A DNA stretch of 64,000 nt from Granulosicoccus antarcticus IMCC3135. GTDB taxonomy: Bacteria; Pseudomonadota; Gammaproteobacteria; Granulosicoccales; Granulosicoccaceae. The stretch is from NCBI RefSeq assembly GCF_002215215.1, contig NZ_CP018632.1, positions 1,422,501 through 1,486,500 on the forward strand. Direction: 5' to 3'. Below, piece by piece: positions 10,258-19,040 of this stretch. How positions within the stretch are numbered: position 1 is the stretch's first letter; every line of letters starts with the position of its first letter. Both the position numbers and the translations under genes were made by a program. Under the pieces are notes generated by a model that did no database searches, was not told where the DNA came from, and saw only the letters and a list, made by a program, of their open reading frames with translations.

Positions 10258-11559
10258 ATGAGTAAACAAGCGGTCGAACTACTATATGGGCGTGGAACGC
10301 TGGCGCTCGCCTTGCCTGACAATGCCGAGGCCACTGTTATCAGTAAGCCACCTTTTCCAGAGGCAGCTTCTGCGGCAGAGGTGTTCGCTCAGGCCATGGC
10401 CAATCCCGTTGATTGTGCCTCACTTGAGCAGCTGAGCAAGGGCTGCAAAAGTGCCTGCATTCTCATTTGCGACATTACGCGGCCGGTGCCCAATCACGTC
10501 TTTTTGCAACCGATGATCAGAACGATGATGGATAACGGCATAGCGGCCGACAACATTACCGTGCTGATTGCAACGGGACTGCACCGTCCGAATGAAGGGG
10601 ACGAGCTGGCTGAGCTGGTTGGTGATCCCTGGGTGCTGGATACCGTCAAGGTGGTCAATCATTTCGCTCTGAACGAAGATGATCATGTCAATCTGGGCAA
10701 GACAGCTACCCGTGGAACGCCGGTCGGTATCGACCGGCGTTTCGTGGATGCCGACCTTAAAATTGCCACGGGTCTGGTTGAACCTCACTTCATGGCCGGG
10801 TACTCCGGAGGTCGTAAAGTCATCGCTCCGGGAATTGCCCACCACGAAACCATACGTACTTTTCACAGTGCTCGCTTCATGGAGGATCCAGCAGCGACTC
10901 AGTGCAACCTTGAACATAATCCTCTGCATGAAGAGCAGCTGGAAATCGTTGAAATGCTGGGTGATGTCTACGCATTGAATACCATCATCGACGAGGATCG
11001 TCGACTGGTCTATGCAACCTTTGGCGAAGTCATTGCCAGCCATCTCAAGGCCGTAGAGTTTGTACGCGGTTTTACTGAGATTGCCGTAGGACGAAAGTTT
11101 CATACGGTAGTCACCTCTTCGGCCGGCTACCCGCTGGACCAGACCTACTACCAAACGGTCAAGGGCATGGTCACGCCTCTGGATATTCTGGAGCCAGGCG
11201 GTACTCTGATCATAGCTTCAGAGTGTGCCGAAGGAATCGGTTCACAGCATTACCGAGAAGCTCAGGGGCGTCTGGTCTCAATGGGCCCGGATGCCTTTCT
11301 GGAGACCTTGCTGGCCAAGCAGCTGGCGGATGTGGACGAATGGCAGACTGAGATGCAATTGAAGCCGATGCGTACCGGCTCTGTGTGTTTGTACACCACA
11401 GGTCTGTCGGATGAAGATCACGCGTTGACAGGCGTGGAAAGAATCAATGACCTGACAGCGGCAATCGCAAGAAGCATGGCTGAGCATGGGGATACGGCTG
11501 TTGCCATTATCCCGGAAGGTCCATACGTCGTTCCTGTCGTCAGTACGGCCCGGGCGTAA
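10258..11559 (+). CDS. larA: Nickel-pincer racemase/epimerase, LarA family
   Basis: 433 residues. The catalytic and cofactor residues of lactate racemase are visible: His109 in TGLHRP, His177 in VEPHFMAGYSGG and Lys187 in GGRKVIAPGI, the lysine expected to hold the nickel-pincer nucleotide (NPN). HHETIRTFHS follows. The founding enzyme racemises lactate, but the family includes racemases and epimerases for malate, phenyllactate and sugar acids, so the substrate is open. All three cofactor-making genes (larC, larE, larB) follow directly, which argues for a functional NPN enzyme. The preceding dehydrogenase may supply or consume its hydroxy acid. Confidence 0.9.
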   Translation: MSKQAVELLYGRGTLALALPDNAEATVISKPPFPEAASAAEVFAQAMANPVDCASLEQLSKGCKSACILICDITRPVPNHVFLQPMIRTMMDNGIAADNITVLIATGLHRPNEGDELAELVGDPWVLDTVKVVNHFALNEDDHVNLGKTATRGTPVGIDRRFVDADLKIATGLVEPHFMAGYSGGRKVIAPGIAHHETIRTFHSARFMEDPAATQCNLEHNPLHEEQLEIVEMLGDVYALNTIIDEDRRLVYATFGEVIASHLKAVEFVRGFTEIAVGRKFHTVVTSSAGYPLDQTYYQTVKGMVTPLDILEPGGTLIIASECAEGIGSQHYREAQGRLVSMGPDAFLETLLAKQLADVDEWQTEMQLKPMRTGSVCLYTTGLSDEDHALTGVERINDLTAAIARSMAEHGDTAVAIIPEGPYVVPVVSTARA

Positions 11560-11606
11560 TTTTCTCTGATGAGTTTTAGACCTCGAATAGCTGGAGACGA
11601 CCGGGT

Positions 11607-12887
11607 ATGAGTGCATATGCCGAAGATGCTCGATCCGGGCATATACATATGGAACCCGTTGGTGGCGTGGCCGGAGACATGTTCGTGGCCGCCATGATGG
11701 ACCTGTTTCCCGAGCATGCCGATGCTTGCTGGCAGGACCTTGTCGATTGTGGCGTAATGCAACACGTCAGTGTCACTCTGGAGTCCGGTTTGAGTAACGG
11801 GCTGGCGGTCAAACGCTTGCAGGTCAAGCTGCAGCAGAAACCGGCCAAACGCACTGGCAATTTCAAGGATTTGCGAGCCTGGCTGGAGGCGAGTGCTTTG
11901 CAAGCATCGGTTAAATTGCGTGCCCAGGCCATCTTGCATCTGCTTGCCGAAGCCGAGGCATTTGTGCATGGTGTCGATATAGAACGAGTGCACTTCCATG
12001 AAGTGGCGGACTGGGATTCAATTGTCGATGTAGTGGCTGCGGCCAGCATGATTGAGCGATCAGGTGTTGCCAGCTGGAGCTGTGCGCCTCTGCCGCTGGG
12101 TTCAGGACTGGTGCAAACAGAACATGGGAAGCTCCCTATACCTGCGCCAGCAACGGCCTGGTTGCTGAGAGAGCTACCGGTCTGGGATGATGGCGAGCCA
12201 GGAGAGCGAGTGACGCCAACCGGCGCTGCCATTGTTCGTCACGTGTTGAGTACCGCTAATGATCAACAGCCATTGCAGTCGCAAGCCAGGCCTCCAATTG
12301 GTACGCTGGTATCGATAGGTTGTGGGGCAGGACAAAGGGATCTGCAACAACGGCCGAACGTGGTGCGTTGCCTGCTCATCAGTACCGAAAAAGCAAATGC
12401 ACCATCGTTGTCTGTTCAGGATTTGCCGCTTGCCGAGCTTGGTGCCGGACAGCTTATCGATGAAATAATGCAGCTGTCCTTCGATATTGATGACATGACA
12501 CCCGAAGAATTGTCAGTCTCTCTGGAGTATCTGCGCCAGGAATCGGGTGTTCTGGATGCCAGCTTTCAATTGGGAATGGGCAAAAAGGGACGGGCAATGT
12601 TTGCCGTTACCATCTTGTGCCGGATTGCCGATGAACCTGCGGTCAGCGATCGCTGTCTGGAGGAAACCACAACACTGGGTATGCGTGTCCAGAAATTACA
12701 GCGACGCACCTTGCAGCGGCAACATCACACAGTTTCAGGAACACAGAACAAGGCTGGAATCAAGACAGCGAGGCGACCAGACGGTGTCGTAACAGCCAAG
12801 GTTGAGAGTGATGATCTTGTGCCTACCCGTGGACTTCAGGCGCGGCGACGACTCGCGCAAGAGCTTCGGGCGCCGTTCGAATCGTGA
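11607..12887 (+). CDS. larC: Nickel insertion protein LarC (nickel chelatase of the NPN cofactor)
   Basis: 426 residues. PVGGVAGDMFVAAMMDL near the N terminus is the LarC opening motif. HFHEVADWDSIVDVV and RVTPTGAAI are also family hallmarks. The C-terminal half (SFDIDDMTPEELS, EETTTLGMR) corresponds to LarC2. The enzyme inserts nickel into the sulfurated pyridinium mononucleotide. In Lactiplantibacillus plantarum larC needs a programmed frameshift, whereas here one uninterrupted frame covers both halves. It lies 47 bp after larA and overlaps larE by four bases. Confidence 0.92.
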   Translation: MSAYAEDARSGHIHMEPVGGVAGDMFVAAMMDLFPEHADACWQDLVDCGVMQHVSVTLESGLSNGLAVKRLQVKLQQKPAKRTGNFKDLRAWLEASALQASVKLRAQAILHLLAEAEAFVHGVDIERVHFHEVADWDSIVDVVAAASMIERSGVASWSCAPLPLGSGLVQTEHGKLPIPAPATAWLLRELPVWDDGEPGERVTPTGAAIVRHVLSTANDQQPLQSQARPPIGTLVSIGCGAGQRDLQQRPNVVRCLLISTEKANAPSLSVQDLPLAELGAGQLIDEIMQLSFDIDDMTPEELSVSLEYLRQESGVLDASFQLGMGKKGRAMFAVTILCRIADEPAVSDRCLEETTTLGMRVQKLQRRTLQRQHHTVSGTQNKAGIKTARRPDGVVTAKVESDDLVPTRGLQARRRLAQELRAPFES

Positions 12888-13729
12888 GTATGGAGACAGC
12901 ACAGCAAGGGGCTGGCGAGGCAGCCATGCTGGCGGCAATGGCGCGTTTAGAAGCACAGCTGATCGATTATCCGCGCTTGGCTGTGGCGCTGAGTGGTGGT
13001 GTCGATAGCATGACTCTGGCTGCCGTTGCCTACCGTGTTCTGGGTGACAAGCTCATGCTGGTACATGCGGTGTCGCCTGCAGTGCCACTGGAGGCCAGCG
13101 ATCGAGTACGGGAGCACTCGCAGCGGCTGGGTTGGCCTCTTACCATCGTCGATGCAGGTGAATTTTCCGATGAGCGCTATCGTAACAACCCGGTTAATCG
13201 CTGCTATTACTGCAAGACCAATCTTTATACACGCCTGCGACAGGTCTGGGATGGGCCGGTTGCCAGTGGTGCGAACCTTGATGATCTTGGCGACTATCGG
13301 CCTGGTCTGCTGGCGGCCAGTGAAAAAGCGGTGGTGCATCCCCTGGTCGAGGCCGCTATCGACAAGCAGATGGTACGAGCCATTGCACGCCATCTCCAGC
13401 TTGATGATGTTGCCGAACTTCCCGCTCAACCTTGTCTGTCGAGTCGAGTGGAGACTGGCCTGGTAATCAATGCCACTGATTTGCTGTTCGTGCATCGTAT
13501 CGAACGCTATCTGACAGAGATGCTCGGCCCTGGCGATGTGCGCTGTAGAATAACGGCTGCCGGTGTGCGTATCGAAGTCCCCGAAGATATCAGAGAGCTT
13601 CATTCAGATCAGTGGAGCGCTGTGTGCGTCGAGCTGGAGCAACGCATTGCCAATGATGGTCGCAGCTTTGCAGGCTATGACAGCTATCGCAGGGGTAGTG
13701 CCTTTGTGCACAAGCCGGGTGATCTGTGA
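12884..13729 (+). CDS. larE: Pyridinium bis-carboxylate mononucleotide sulfurtransferase LarE
   Basis: 281 residues of the PP-loop ATPase superfamily. SGGVDS at residues 36-41 is the ATP-binding loop. The protein has RCYYCK (106-111) and PCLSSR (183-188). The cysteine of the second motif aligns with the sacrificial sulfur donor of the L. plantarum enzyme. The extra CxxC pair gives a three-cysteine pattern, associated with LarE proteins that may hold a 4Fe-4S cluster and so turn over more than once. LarE replaces the two cofactor carboxylates by thiocarboxylates. GTG at 12884 overlaps the larC stop; ATG at 12890 is the alternative start. Confidence 0.9.
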   Translation: MSMETAQQGAGEAAMLAAMARLEAQLIDYPRLAVALSGGVDSMTLAAVAYRVLGDKLMLVHAVSPAVPLEASDRVREHSQRLGWPLTIVDAGEFSDERYRNNPVNRCYYCKTNLYTRLRQVWDGPVASGANLDDLGDYRPGLLAASEKAVVHPLVEAAIDKQMVRAIARHLQLDDVAELPAQPCLSSRVETGLVINATDLLFVHRIERYLTEMLGPGDVRCRITAAGVRIEVPEDIRELHSDQWSAVCVELEQRIANDGRSFAGYDSYRRGSAFVHKPGDL

Positions 13730-13780
13730 AGCTGTTCCACGAACTGCAGGGAGTCGAATTAGAGTGTCTGGACAATTTTC

Positions 13781-14497
13781 ATGAGCGATGATGTGCGGTT
13801 TGACTGGCAACGAAAAACCAGGACCGGTGTGCCGGAGGTGGTACTTGCTCAGAACAAGACAGTTGAACAGCTTGTAGGGATCGCGCAGCAATGTATCGAG
13901 CGCAAGCATCGCGTCTTCATGACCCGCGTGAGTCCAGACAAAGCGGCTGCAATGGCCGGCTTGATTCCGCAACACATACAGTTTCATGCAGAATCCGGCA
14001 CTGTGTACATTGGTGAAATACCGATAGGTGTTGATTTGATCGACGTTGGTGATCCGAACAGTGAGCCAGATACGGATGCAGTGTCAGTAGTGCCACGAAC
14101 TCGTATTGCCATCGTTGCTGCCGGCACCTCCGACGTCCCGGTGGTGGCTGAAATCGAGCAGACCTTGCTGTACCTGGGGGAGCGTTCTACGCGCTATGTA
14201 GATGTTGGGGTTGCAGGTTTGTGGCGCTTGTGTGATCTGGCTGACGAGTTGTCTTCGTATCCGCTACTGATCGCGGTTGCGGGGATGGAAGGTGCACTTT
14301 TCAGTGTACTGGCAGGCTTGGTTCCTTCGCCTGTCATCGCTGTTCCGGTGTCGGTCGGTTATGGTGTTGGTGAAGGTGGGCATGTTGCCCTCAACTCTGC
14401 ATTGAGCAGCTGCGTGCCGGGTATTGCTGTTGTCAATATCGACAATGGTTTTGGTGCTGCTGCCCTGGCGGTCAAGATGCTGGGCAGTGCCAGATGA
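13781..14497 (+). CDS. larB: Pyridinium-3,5-biscarboxylic acid mononucleotide synthase LarB
   Basis: 238 residues. FDWQRKTRTGVPEVVLAQNK near the N terminus is the LarB signature. The C-terminal part (VAAGTSDVPVVAE, GVAGLWRL, VAGMEGALFSVLAGL) has the PurE-like carboxylase fold. LarB carboxylates and hydrolyses nicotinic acid adenine dinucleotide, the first step of NPN synthesis, so this operon draws on the same nicotinate pool that the neighbouring cluster seems to degrade. It is the last gene of the larACEB run, 51 bp after larE. Confidence 0.92.
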   Translation: MSDDVRFDWQRKTRTGVPEVVLAQNKTVEQLVGIAQQCIERKHRVFMTRVSPDKAAAMAGLIPQHIQFHAESGTVYIGEIPIGVDLIDVGDPNSEPDTDAVSVVPRTRIAIVAAGTSDVPVVAEIEQTLLYLGERSTRYVDVGVAGLWRLCDLADELSSYPLLIAVAGMEGALFSVLAGLVPSPVIAVPVSVGYGVGEGGHVALNSALSSCVPGIAVVNIDNGFGAAALAVKMLGSAR

Positions 14498-14536
14498 TTT
14501 GGATCACTCTGATCCAATTGTGCGAATAGCAGGCGC

Positions 14537-14692
14537 ATGAGCGTTTTTGATCTCTTGGCGGAGCGTCGCTACGAGGAATGGCTAAAGAAGGTGCCGGCCA
14601 GCGATTACCAAGCTAAGAAGCTGGGCTCACCCCCATTTTGTAGCTCAGGATTTTCGAGACGCAGGACTGGAACGCGCTATCAGCACGCCTAG
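14537..14692 (+). pseudogene. Possible remnant of a DUF1992-like gene
   Basis: A 51-codon frame starting MSVFDLLAERRYEEWLKK. The opening resembles the start of DUF1992/DnaJ-homologue proteins (xxLLDxxAERRIxEA), but no recognisable GxGKPL segment follows. The frame runs into the 3' end of the opposite-strand DMT permease and stops. No good ribosome site is visible. It may be a truncated gene left behind next to the lar operon, or chance. Confidence 0.28.
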
Positions 14693-15541
14693 CAGGGCCA
14701 TGGCAAATCCGACTATCTGCATGCTAACCAGCGCTTCATCGTACAGCCACCATGAAATGATTGCAGCGAGTGGAGGAACCAGTAATAGCAGGCTGCTGGC
14801 CCGAGTTGCACTACCACTTCTGATCAACCAGGTCAGCAGTGTGAACCCACCGATTGACAGCACAAGTACGGCATAGCCCAGGTAGCCCAGGGCAGGGGCC
14901 GTCAGTGGGAATTGCCAATGACCCAGCATGCTGTTCATGATGAGCATGACCATGGCGGCACCTAGTGTCTGGAACGTGATGGCGCTAAGTAGTGGTACGG
15001 ATACGATCGAGGATTTTTGCAGCAGAGATCCCGCGGTTATGGCGCTCACACTAAGCAATGACGCAGCGATCACCCAGATACTGATAGAGGAGGACGGCAT
15101 GGTATTGCTCAGACCCGGTGATATCGCCAGTGCAACCCCGGTGACTCCGATCAGCAAGCCGGTAATGGTACGTCGGCTGATCTTCTCGTTGAGAAAGTAC
15201 CAGGCAAGTACCGCGGTCAGTGGAGGTTGTAGAGCTCCGATCAGGGACATGATGCCCGCTTCCAGACCCTGAGAGACGGCCCAGAAACCCGGACCGAGAT
15301 AAAACCCTTGCATCAGGGCTCCTATGCCGATCAATCGCCAGCGATCCTGCCAGGTGGGCAGGGGTGTGCGCAAGATCAGCATGGCCAGGGCGAATATCAG
15401 CAAAACGCTGATAAAGCGTGCCAGCAGAAACAGATAGGGGTCGATCAGACCGCTGATGCCACGCGCAACCACGAACCCGGTGGCCCAGATAAGGACGAAC
15501 AACCAGGCAGCAATGCCTGCAATGATGGATTGTTGCGGCAC
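14645..15541 (-). CDS. EamA/DMT-family permease
   Basis: 298 residues with ten hydrophobic segments in two homologous halves, typical of the EamA (drug/metabolite transporter) superfamily. The N terminus is AAWLFVLIWATGFVVARG, and helix-bounded motifs such as YFLNEKISRRTITGLLIGVTGV are seen. It starts at GTG (15541), 31 bp after the enamidase gene on the same strand, so it is probably the third gene of the MarR-enamidase-permease operon. It may export or import an intermediate of that pathway. Substrates cannot be read from DMT sequences. Confidence 0.85.
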   Translation of the reverse strand: MPQQSIIAGIAAWLFVLIWATGFVVARGISGLIDPYLFLLARFISVLLIFALAMLILRTPLPTWQDRWRLIGIGALMQGFYLGPGFWAVSQGLEAGIMSLIGALQPPLTAVLAWYFLNEKISRRTITGLLIGVTGVALAISPGLSNTMPSSSISIWVIAASLLSVSAITAGSLLQKSSIVSVPLLSAITFQTLGAAMVMLIMNSMLGHWQFPLTAPALGYLGYAVLVLSIGGFTLLTWLIRSGSATRASSLLLLVPPLAAIISWWLYDEALVSMQIVGFAMALLGVLIARSSPASRKS

Positions 15542-15572
15542 TAATGTTGTCCTGAGGAAGGTTGATCCAAGG

Positions 15573-16748
15573 TCAGCTCACGATGGATGGTAGTCGAGCA
15601 GCGGGTGGGGTGTTCCGGCTGCGGGTAGAGGTGACTTTGCCATCAATGATGGTCATACCGATGCCAGGCAGATTTCCCTGATGGATGCTTTCGAGCATAT
15701 CGGCACCCGGTGAGTGCTGAGCTTGATCCAGAATGATGAAATCCGCCGCCATGCCGATTTCGATGATGCCGGTGTCGAGTTCCCGCATTCGGGCTGTATT
15801 GCCGGTAGCAAAGCAGAAAGCAATTTCCGCCGGTACATTGCCCAGGCTGGAGAGCATGGCAATCATTCGCAAAATGCCCAGCGGTTGGACACCGGATCCG
15901 GCGGGAGAATCTGTGCCGAGTATGACGCGTTCGGATTGCTCGATTTCAAAGGCGGTGCGCATGGCGAGCAGTCCAGCTCGTTCATTGCCATTGTGGACGA
16001 TTTCTATACCACGACGGCAGCCCTCACACAGACAGATTATCTGATCGTCCGGTAGGGCTGTATGGCCACCGTTGATATGACCGATGATGTCGGCATCGGC
16101 TTCGAGCACGATATCCTTGTCGATCAGGCCAGAGCCAGGTATGGAAGGCCCGCCGGTATGAATGGTGGATTGCATACCGTACTTTCTGGCCCATTTGACC
16201 ATCTGGGCAGCTGTTTCTCCGGCCTTTACCGAGCCCAGCCCGACTTCGCCAAGCAATTTGACCCCGGCTTCAGACAGTTCCTTGAAGTCGTGTTCTTCCA
16301 TACCTTCTTCCAGTATGGGAGCTCCTGCGTGCATCTTTACACCCGATGGGCGAAAGTTCTCATACCAGCGTTGCGAGGCAATAGCCATGGCTTTCAGGCC
16401 GACAATATCTTTTGGCCTGCCTGGCAGGTGAACCTCGCCTGCGGAAATCATGGTAGTGACGCCCCCGTGCAGACAGGAGTCAATCCAGTTGATCTGTTGC
16501 TGGCGTGGTGTGTAGTCGCCGATAACCGGATGTACGTGGCTGTCTATCAGTCCAGGGGCTAACCATGTATCGGCAGCATCCACGACGATAGTCGCCTGCT
16601 CGGTGTCCATGTCACGTTCATAACCGATTTCACTGATTCTGCCATCAATGGCGATCACGCAATCTCCGTCCAGTAGCGGAGCCTCAAGCTTGCCAGAGAG
16701 GATGCGTCCGATATGACGGATGACCAGTTTGTGCTGAGTGTCAGTCAT
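15573..16748 (-). CDS. ena: Enamidase (amidohydrolase superfamily), nicotinate-pathway type
   Basis: 391 residues, close to Eubacterium barkeri enamidase in length and layout. Metal ligands are seen in DSHVHP (about 71-76), in GEVGLGS, in HTGGPSIPGSG, in GHINGG and in GTDSPAGSG. The C-terminal SRNTPPAARLP also matches my memory of that enzyme. Enamidase hydrolyses 1,4,5,6-tetrahydro-6-oxonicotinate to 2-formylglutarate and ammonia with a binuclear Fe/Zn centre. The presence of 6-hydroxynicotinate reductase in the divergent operon supports this over a generic amidohydrolase call. It follows the MarR gene by 86 bp on the same strand. Confidence 0.83.
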   Translation of the reverse strand: MTDTQHKLVIRHIGRILSGKLEAPLLDGDCVIAIDGRISEIGYERDMDTEQATIVVDAADTWLAPGLIDSHVHPVIGDYTPRQQQINWIDSCLHGGVTTMISAGEVHLPGRPKDIVGLKAMAIASQRWYENFRPSGVKMHAGAPILEEGMEEHDFKELSEAGVKLLGEVGLGSVKAGETAAQMVKWARKYGMQSTIHTGGPSIPGSGLIDKDIVLEADADIIGHINGGHTALPDDQIICLCEGCRRGIEIVHNGNERAGLLAMRTAFEIEQSERVILGTDSPAGSGVQPLGILRMIAMLSSLGNVPAEIAFCFATGNTARMRELDTGIIEIGMAADFIILDQAQHSPGADMLESIHQGNLPGIGMTIIDGKVTSTRSRNTPPAARLPSIVS

Positions 16749-16834
16749 GGTGCTTGCTCTTTTATTACTTCAAATAAGGGGTGGATGAATTGATTTCAAG
16801 TTCTAAACGGTTGATCTATGAGTTTGTGAAGAGC

Positions 16835-17365
16835 TTATATTTTCTGCATTTTTTTCAATAACTGTATCAACTGGACAGTCTCACTGGTATCCAGTTGGCA
16901 CAGTGTCTGACGGGTAGTTTCCCTGGCAATGGGTATTGCGGCAGCGACGGCAGAACGACCTGAAGAGCTGAGTGAGATGCGCAGTCGACGTTTGTCTTTG
17001 ATGTCCGTACGCGTTTGTATCAGCTTCTTTCTGGCAAGTCTGTCGATTACCCCATTTGTAGTGGCAGCATCAATTCCGACACGACGGCCTAATTCATTTT
17101 GCGAAATATCGTCTTCTCTTTCAAGTCGAATAAGAACAGCAAACTGAGTAGGGGTCAGGTCTGGCATATTGTCGTTGAATATTTCCAGGTGCCGTTGGTT
17201 TGCCAGGCGCAAGAGGTAGCCGACTTGTTCATCAAGTAGATATTCTTCCACAGCTTCACTTGCCAGTAGAGGGGGGCTGGCAGGAACATCTGTGCTCTGG
17301 ACGACTCGCTCAGAAGTCTCAGTCTCTGCGACTTCGGGTAGTGGTATTGTCAACTCTGGATTCAT
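16835..17365 (-). CDS. MarR-family regulator, probably of the nicotinate-type cluster
   Basis: 176 residues. An unusual N-terminal extension of about 55 residues precedes a standard MarR core: dimerisation helix (VGYLLRLANQRHLEIF), winged helix-turn-helix (SQNELGRRVGIDAATTNGVIDRLARKKLI) and the wing (KDKRRLRISLSSSG). The start at 17365 (MNPELTIP) is preferred over an in-frame ATG at 17410, because the latter lies inside a perfect palindrome that is likely its operator. MarR proteins are typically relieved by aromatic acids. In Bordetella a MarR protein controls nicotinate genes and responds to 6-hydroxynicotinate, so a similar ligand is plausible. Confidence 0.85.
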   Translation of the reverse strand: MNPELTIPLPEVAETETSERVVQSTDVPASPPLLASEAVEEYLLDEQVGYLLRLANQRHLEIFNDNMPDLTPTQFAVLIRLEREDDISQNELGRRVGIDAATTNGVIDRLARKKLIQTRTDIKDKRRLRISLSSSGRSAVAAAIPIARETTRQTLCQLDTSETVQLIQLLKKMQKI

Positions 17366-17401
17366 AAACAGGCTTGACCTTCTCCAAGGATGCGGTATAA
17401 C

Positions 17402-17417
17402 TGTTCGCACACGAACA
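17402..17417. promoter_or_regulatory. Perfect palindrome, candidate MarR operator
   Basis: TGTTCG-CACA-CGAACA, two perfect 6-bp arms around a 4-bp spacer. It lies between the divergent MarR (start 17365) and AA_synth (start 17510) genes. Size, symmetry and position fit a MarR dimer site controlling both operons. I found no second copy in the short gap before the enamidase gene. Confidence 0.6.
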
Positions 17418-17509
17418 ACCTGCCACCGAGAATACCTGCTGTCGGGCTGTTACGCAAAGCACGTTTTTATAAGATTTTTGATCGATATGACCTGTGGAGT
17501 GTTGCTGTA

Positions 17510-18091
17510 ATGCCAGACGTCGTCATTCGCAAGTTCGGTTTGAGCGTGGAAGAGGTATTTCACGAAGGTGGTGAGCCCTCGCCAACGCCACTGGTGCGCG
17601 CTGCTGCCATGGCCGTTATCCAGAATCCCTTTGCAGGTCGCTATGAGCCTGATATAGAAGGTTTTATGGATGATCTGAAGCCACTTGGAATACAGTTGGC
17701 AGAACGCCTTGTTGCAACGCTTGGCGGTGTTGAAAATGTGCAGGGTTACGGCAAAGGCGCTATTGTCGGCGGAGCTGGAGAGCTGGAACATGGGGCCTTG
17801 TGGCATGTGCCGGGTGGCTACGCCATGCGTGAAGTTCTGGGTAATGCCATGGCTATTGTGCCTTCAACCAAGAAGGTAGGAGCTCCGGGAACCCGTCTGG
17901 ACGTGCCTGTCACGCATATCAATGCCTCTTACGTCAGAAGCCATTTTGATGCCATGGAAGTGGGCATGAATGACTCCCCCCGTGCCAATGAATTGCTATT
18001 GGTTCTGGTCATGACATCGGGTCCTCGTATCCACGCTCGAGTCGGTGGTTTGAAGGCCGATGCGATCCTGGGAAAGGATGGTTTGCGCTAA
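17510..18091 (+). CDS. AA_synth family protein (PF06684), first copy
   Basis: 193 residues of the family once called DUF1185. Its first structures show a chorismate-mutase-like fold, but no reaction is established. Conserved blocks are QGYGKGAIVGGAGELEHG, PSTKKVGAPG and NASYVRSHFDAMEVGMND, ending GKDGLR. GGAG at 17496-17499 sits ten bases before ATG 17510, so the in-frame upstream extension is not used. It is the first gene of the rightward operon. A second copy (19037) flanks the UPF0280 gene, suggesting a hetero-oligomer or two related steps. Linkage to enamidase and 6-hydroxynicotinate reductase points to N-heterocycle catabolism. Confidence 0.85.
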   Translation: MPDVVIRKFGLSVEEVFHEGGEPSPTPLVRAAAMAVIQNPFAGRYEPDIEGFMDDLKPLGIQLAERLVATLGGVENVQGYGKGAIVGGAGELEHGALWHVPGGYAMREVLGNAMAIVPSTKKVGAPGTRLDVPVTHINASYVRSHFDAMEVGMNDSPRANELLLVLVMTSGPRIHARVGGLKADAILGKDGLR

Positions 18092-18092
18092 T

Positions 18093-19040
18093 ATGGTGCA
18101 TTCAACCGGGCCGCAAGCCTGGTTGCTGCCAGCAGGCTTGCGATCACACGATATTTCGTTGAAAGGTCCGGCCAGAGTCAACTCTGGCACCCCCCGTCTG
18201 CATTTGCAACATGGGCCTATCGATGTGATTATTGAGGCCGTTGGCAGAGCGGACGAAGTCGAAAAATCTTATCAACAAGCGGGTCAGGCTTTTTCTTCGG
18301 TACTGGATGTGCTTGTTGCACAATTGGCTCTGCTCAGGCAGACAATATCCGATGAGTATGAAACAGATCGATTCAGCGGTGATATTGCCAGGCGAATGTT
18401 CCGTGCCGCCGAACCGTTTCGTGACTATTGGGTAACGCCCATGATAGCCGTGGCGGGTGCCGTTGCTGATCACCTGCTTGCAGCAATGAGGACAGGTCGT
18501 GAGCTTGATCGGATACAAGTTAACAATGGCGGTGACATCGCTCTGTACTTGTCACCGGATTCTACTTGTCGCATTGGTATTTGCACATCGACAAGTTCAA
18601 CGCAACATGCAGATGTCATCAGCCTGCATGCAGACTCTGGCATTGGCGGTGTTGCGACCAGCGGCTGGCAAGGGCGTAGTTATTCACTTGGCATTGCAGA
18701 TGCTGTCACCGTGCTGGCTGACGACGCTGCCAGTGCCGATGCGGCGGCAACCTTGATAGCCAACGCCATTGACCTTCCTGATTCGAGCAAAGTTCGCCGG
18801 GTTGCCGCAAACTGTCTATCGCCCGATTCTGATCTGGGAGAACGTCTGGTAACCATCGCTGTCGAGCGCTTGTGTGCCGCAGAAAAGCAGAGCGCGTTGC
18901 AGACTGGCTGTACCTGCGCTCGACAGTTGCTGGAACGGGGTCTGATAGCCGGTGCCTACCTGAATTTGCAGGGAAGCTCTCGGGTAGTTGGCGCAACGTT
19001 TGATGACATCAATCTGACACTAGCGAGTACAGGAATATGA
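18093..19040 (+). CDS. UPF0280 family protein (ApbE-like fold)
   Basis: 315 residues. Family hallmarks are DRFSGDIARRMFRA, TPMIAVAGAVADHLL and NNGGDIALYL (about residues 143-152), followed by GIGGVATSGWQGRSYSLGIADAVTV. The NNGGDIA block is shared with ApbE flavin transferases, to which UPF0280 is distantly related. No function is established. ATG 18093 follows the upstream stop by one base, and the gene overlaps the next by four, so it is tightly coupled between two AA_synth genes. A role in attaching flavin to the downstream 6-hydroxynicotinate reductase is my inference. There is no signal peptide, unlike periplasmic ApbE. Confidence 0.85.
   Translation: MVHSTGPQAWLLPAGLRSHDISLKGPARVNSGTPRLHLQHGPIDVIIEAVGRADEVEKSYQQAGQAFSSVLDVLVAQLALLRQTISDEYETDRFSGDIARRMFRAAEPFRDYWVTPMIAVAGAVADHLLAAMRTGRELDRIQVNNGGDIALYLSPDSTCRIGICTSTSSTQHADVISLHADSGIGGVATSGWQGRSYSLGIADAVTVLADDAASADAAATLIANAIDLPDSSKVRRVAANCLSPDSDLGERLVTIAVERLCAAEKQSALQTGCTCARQLLERGLIAGAYLNLQGSSRVVGATFDDINLTLASTGI

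Noticed and set aside
10420-11154. 244-codon minus-strand frame within larA
   Set aside because: Fully antisense to a well-conserved LarA; codon-bias shadow.
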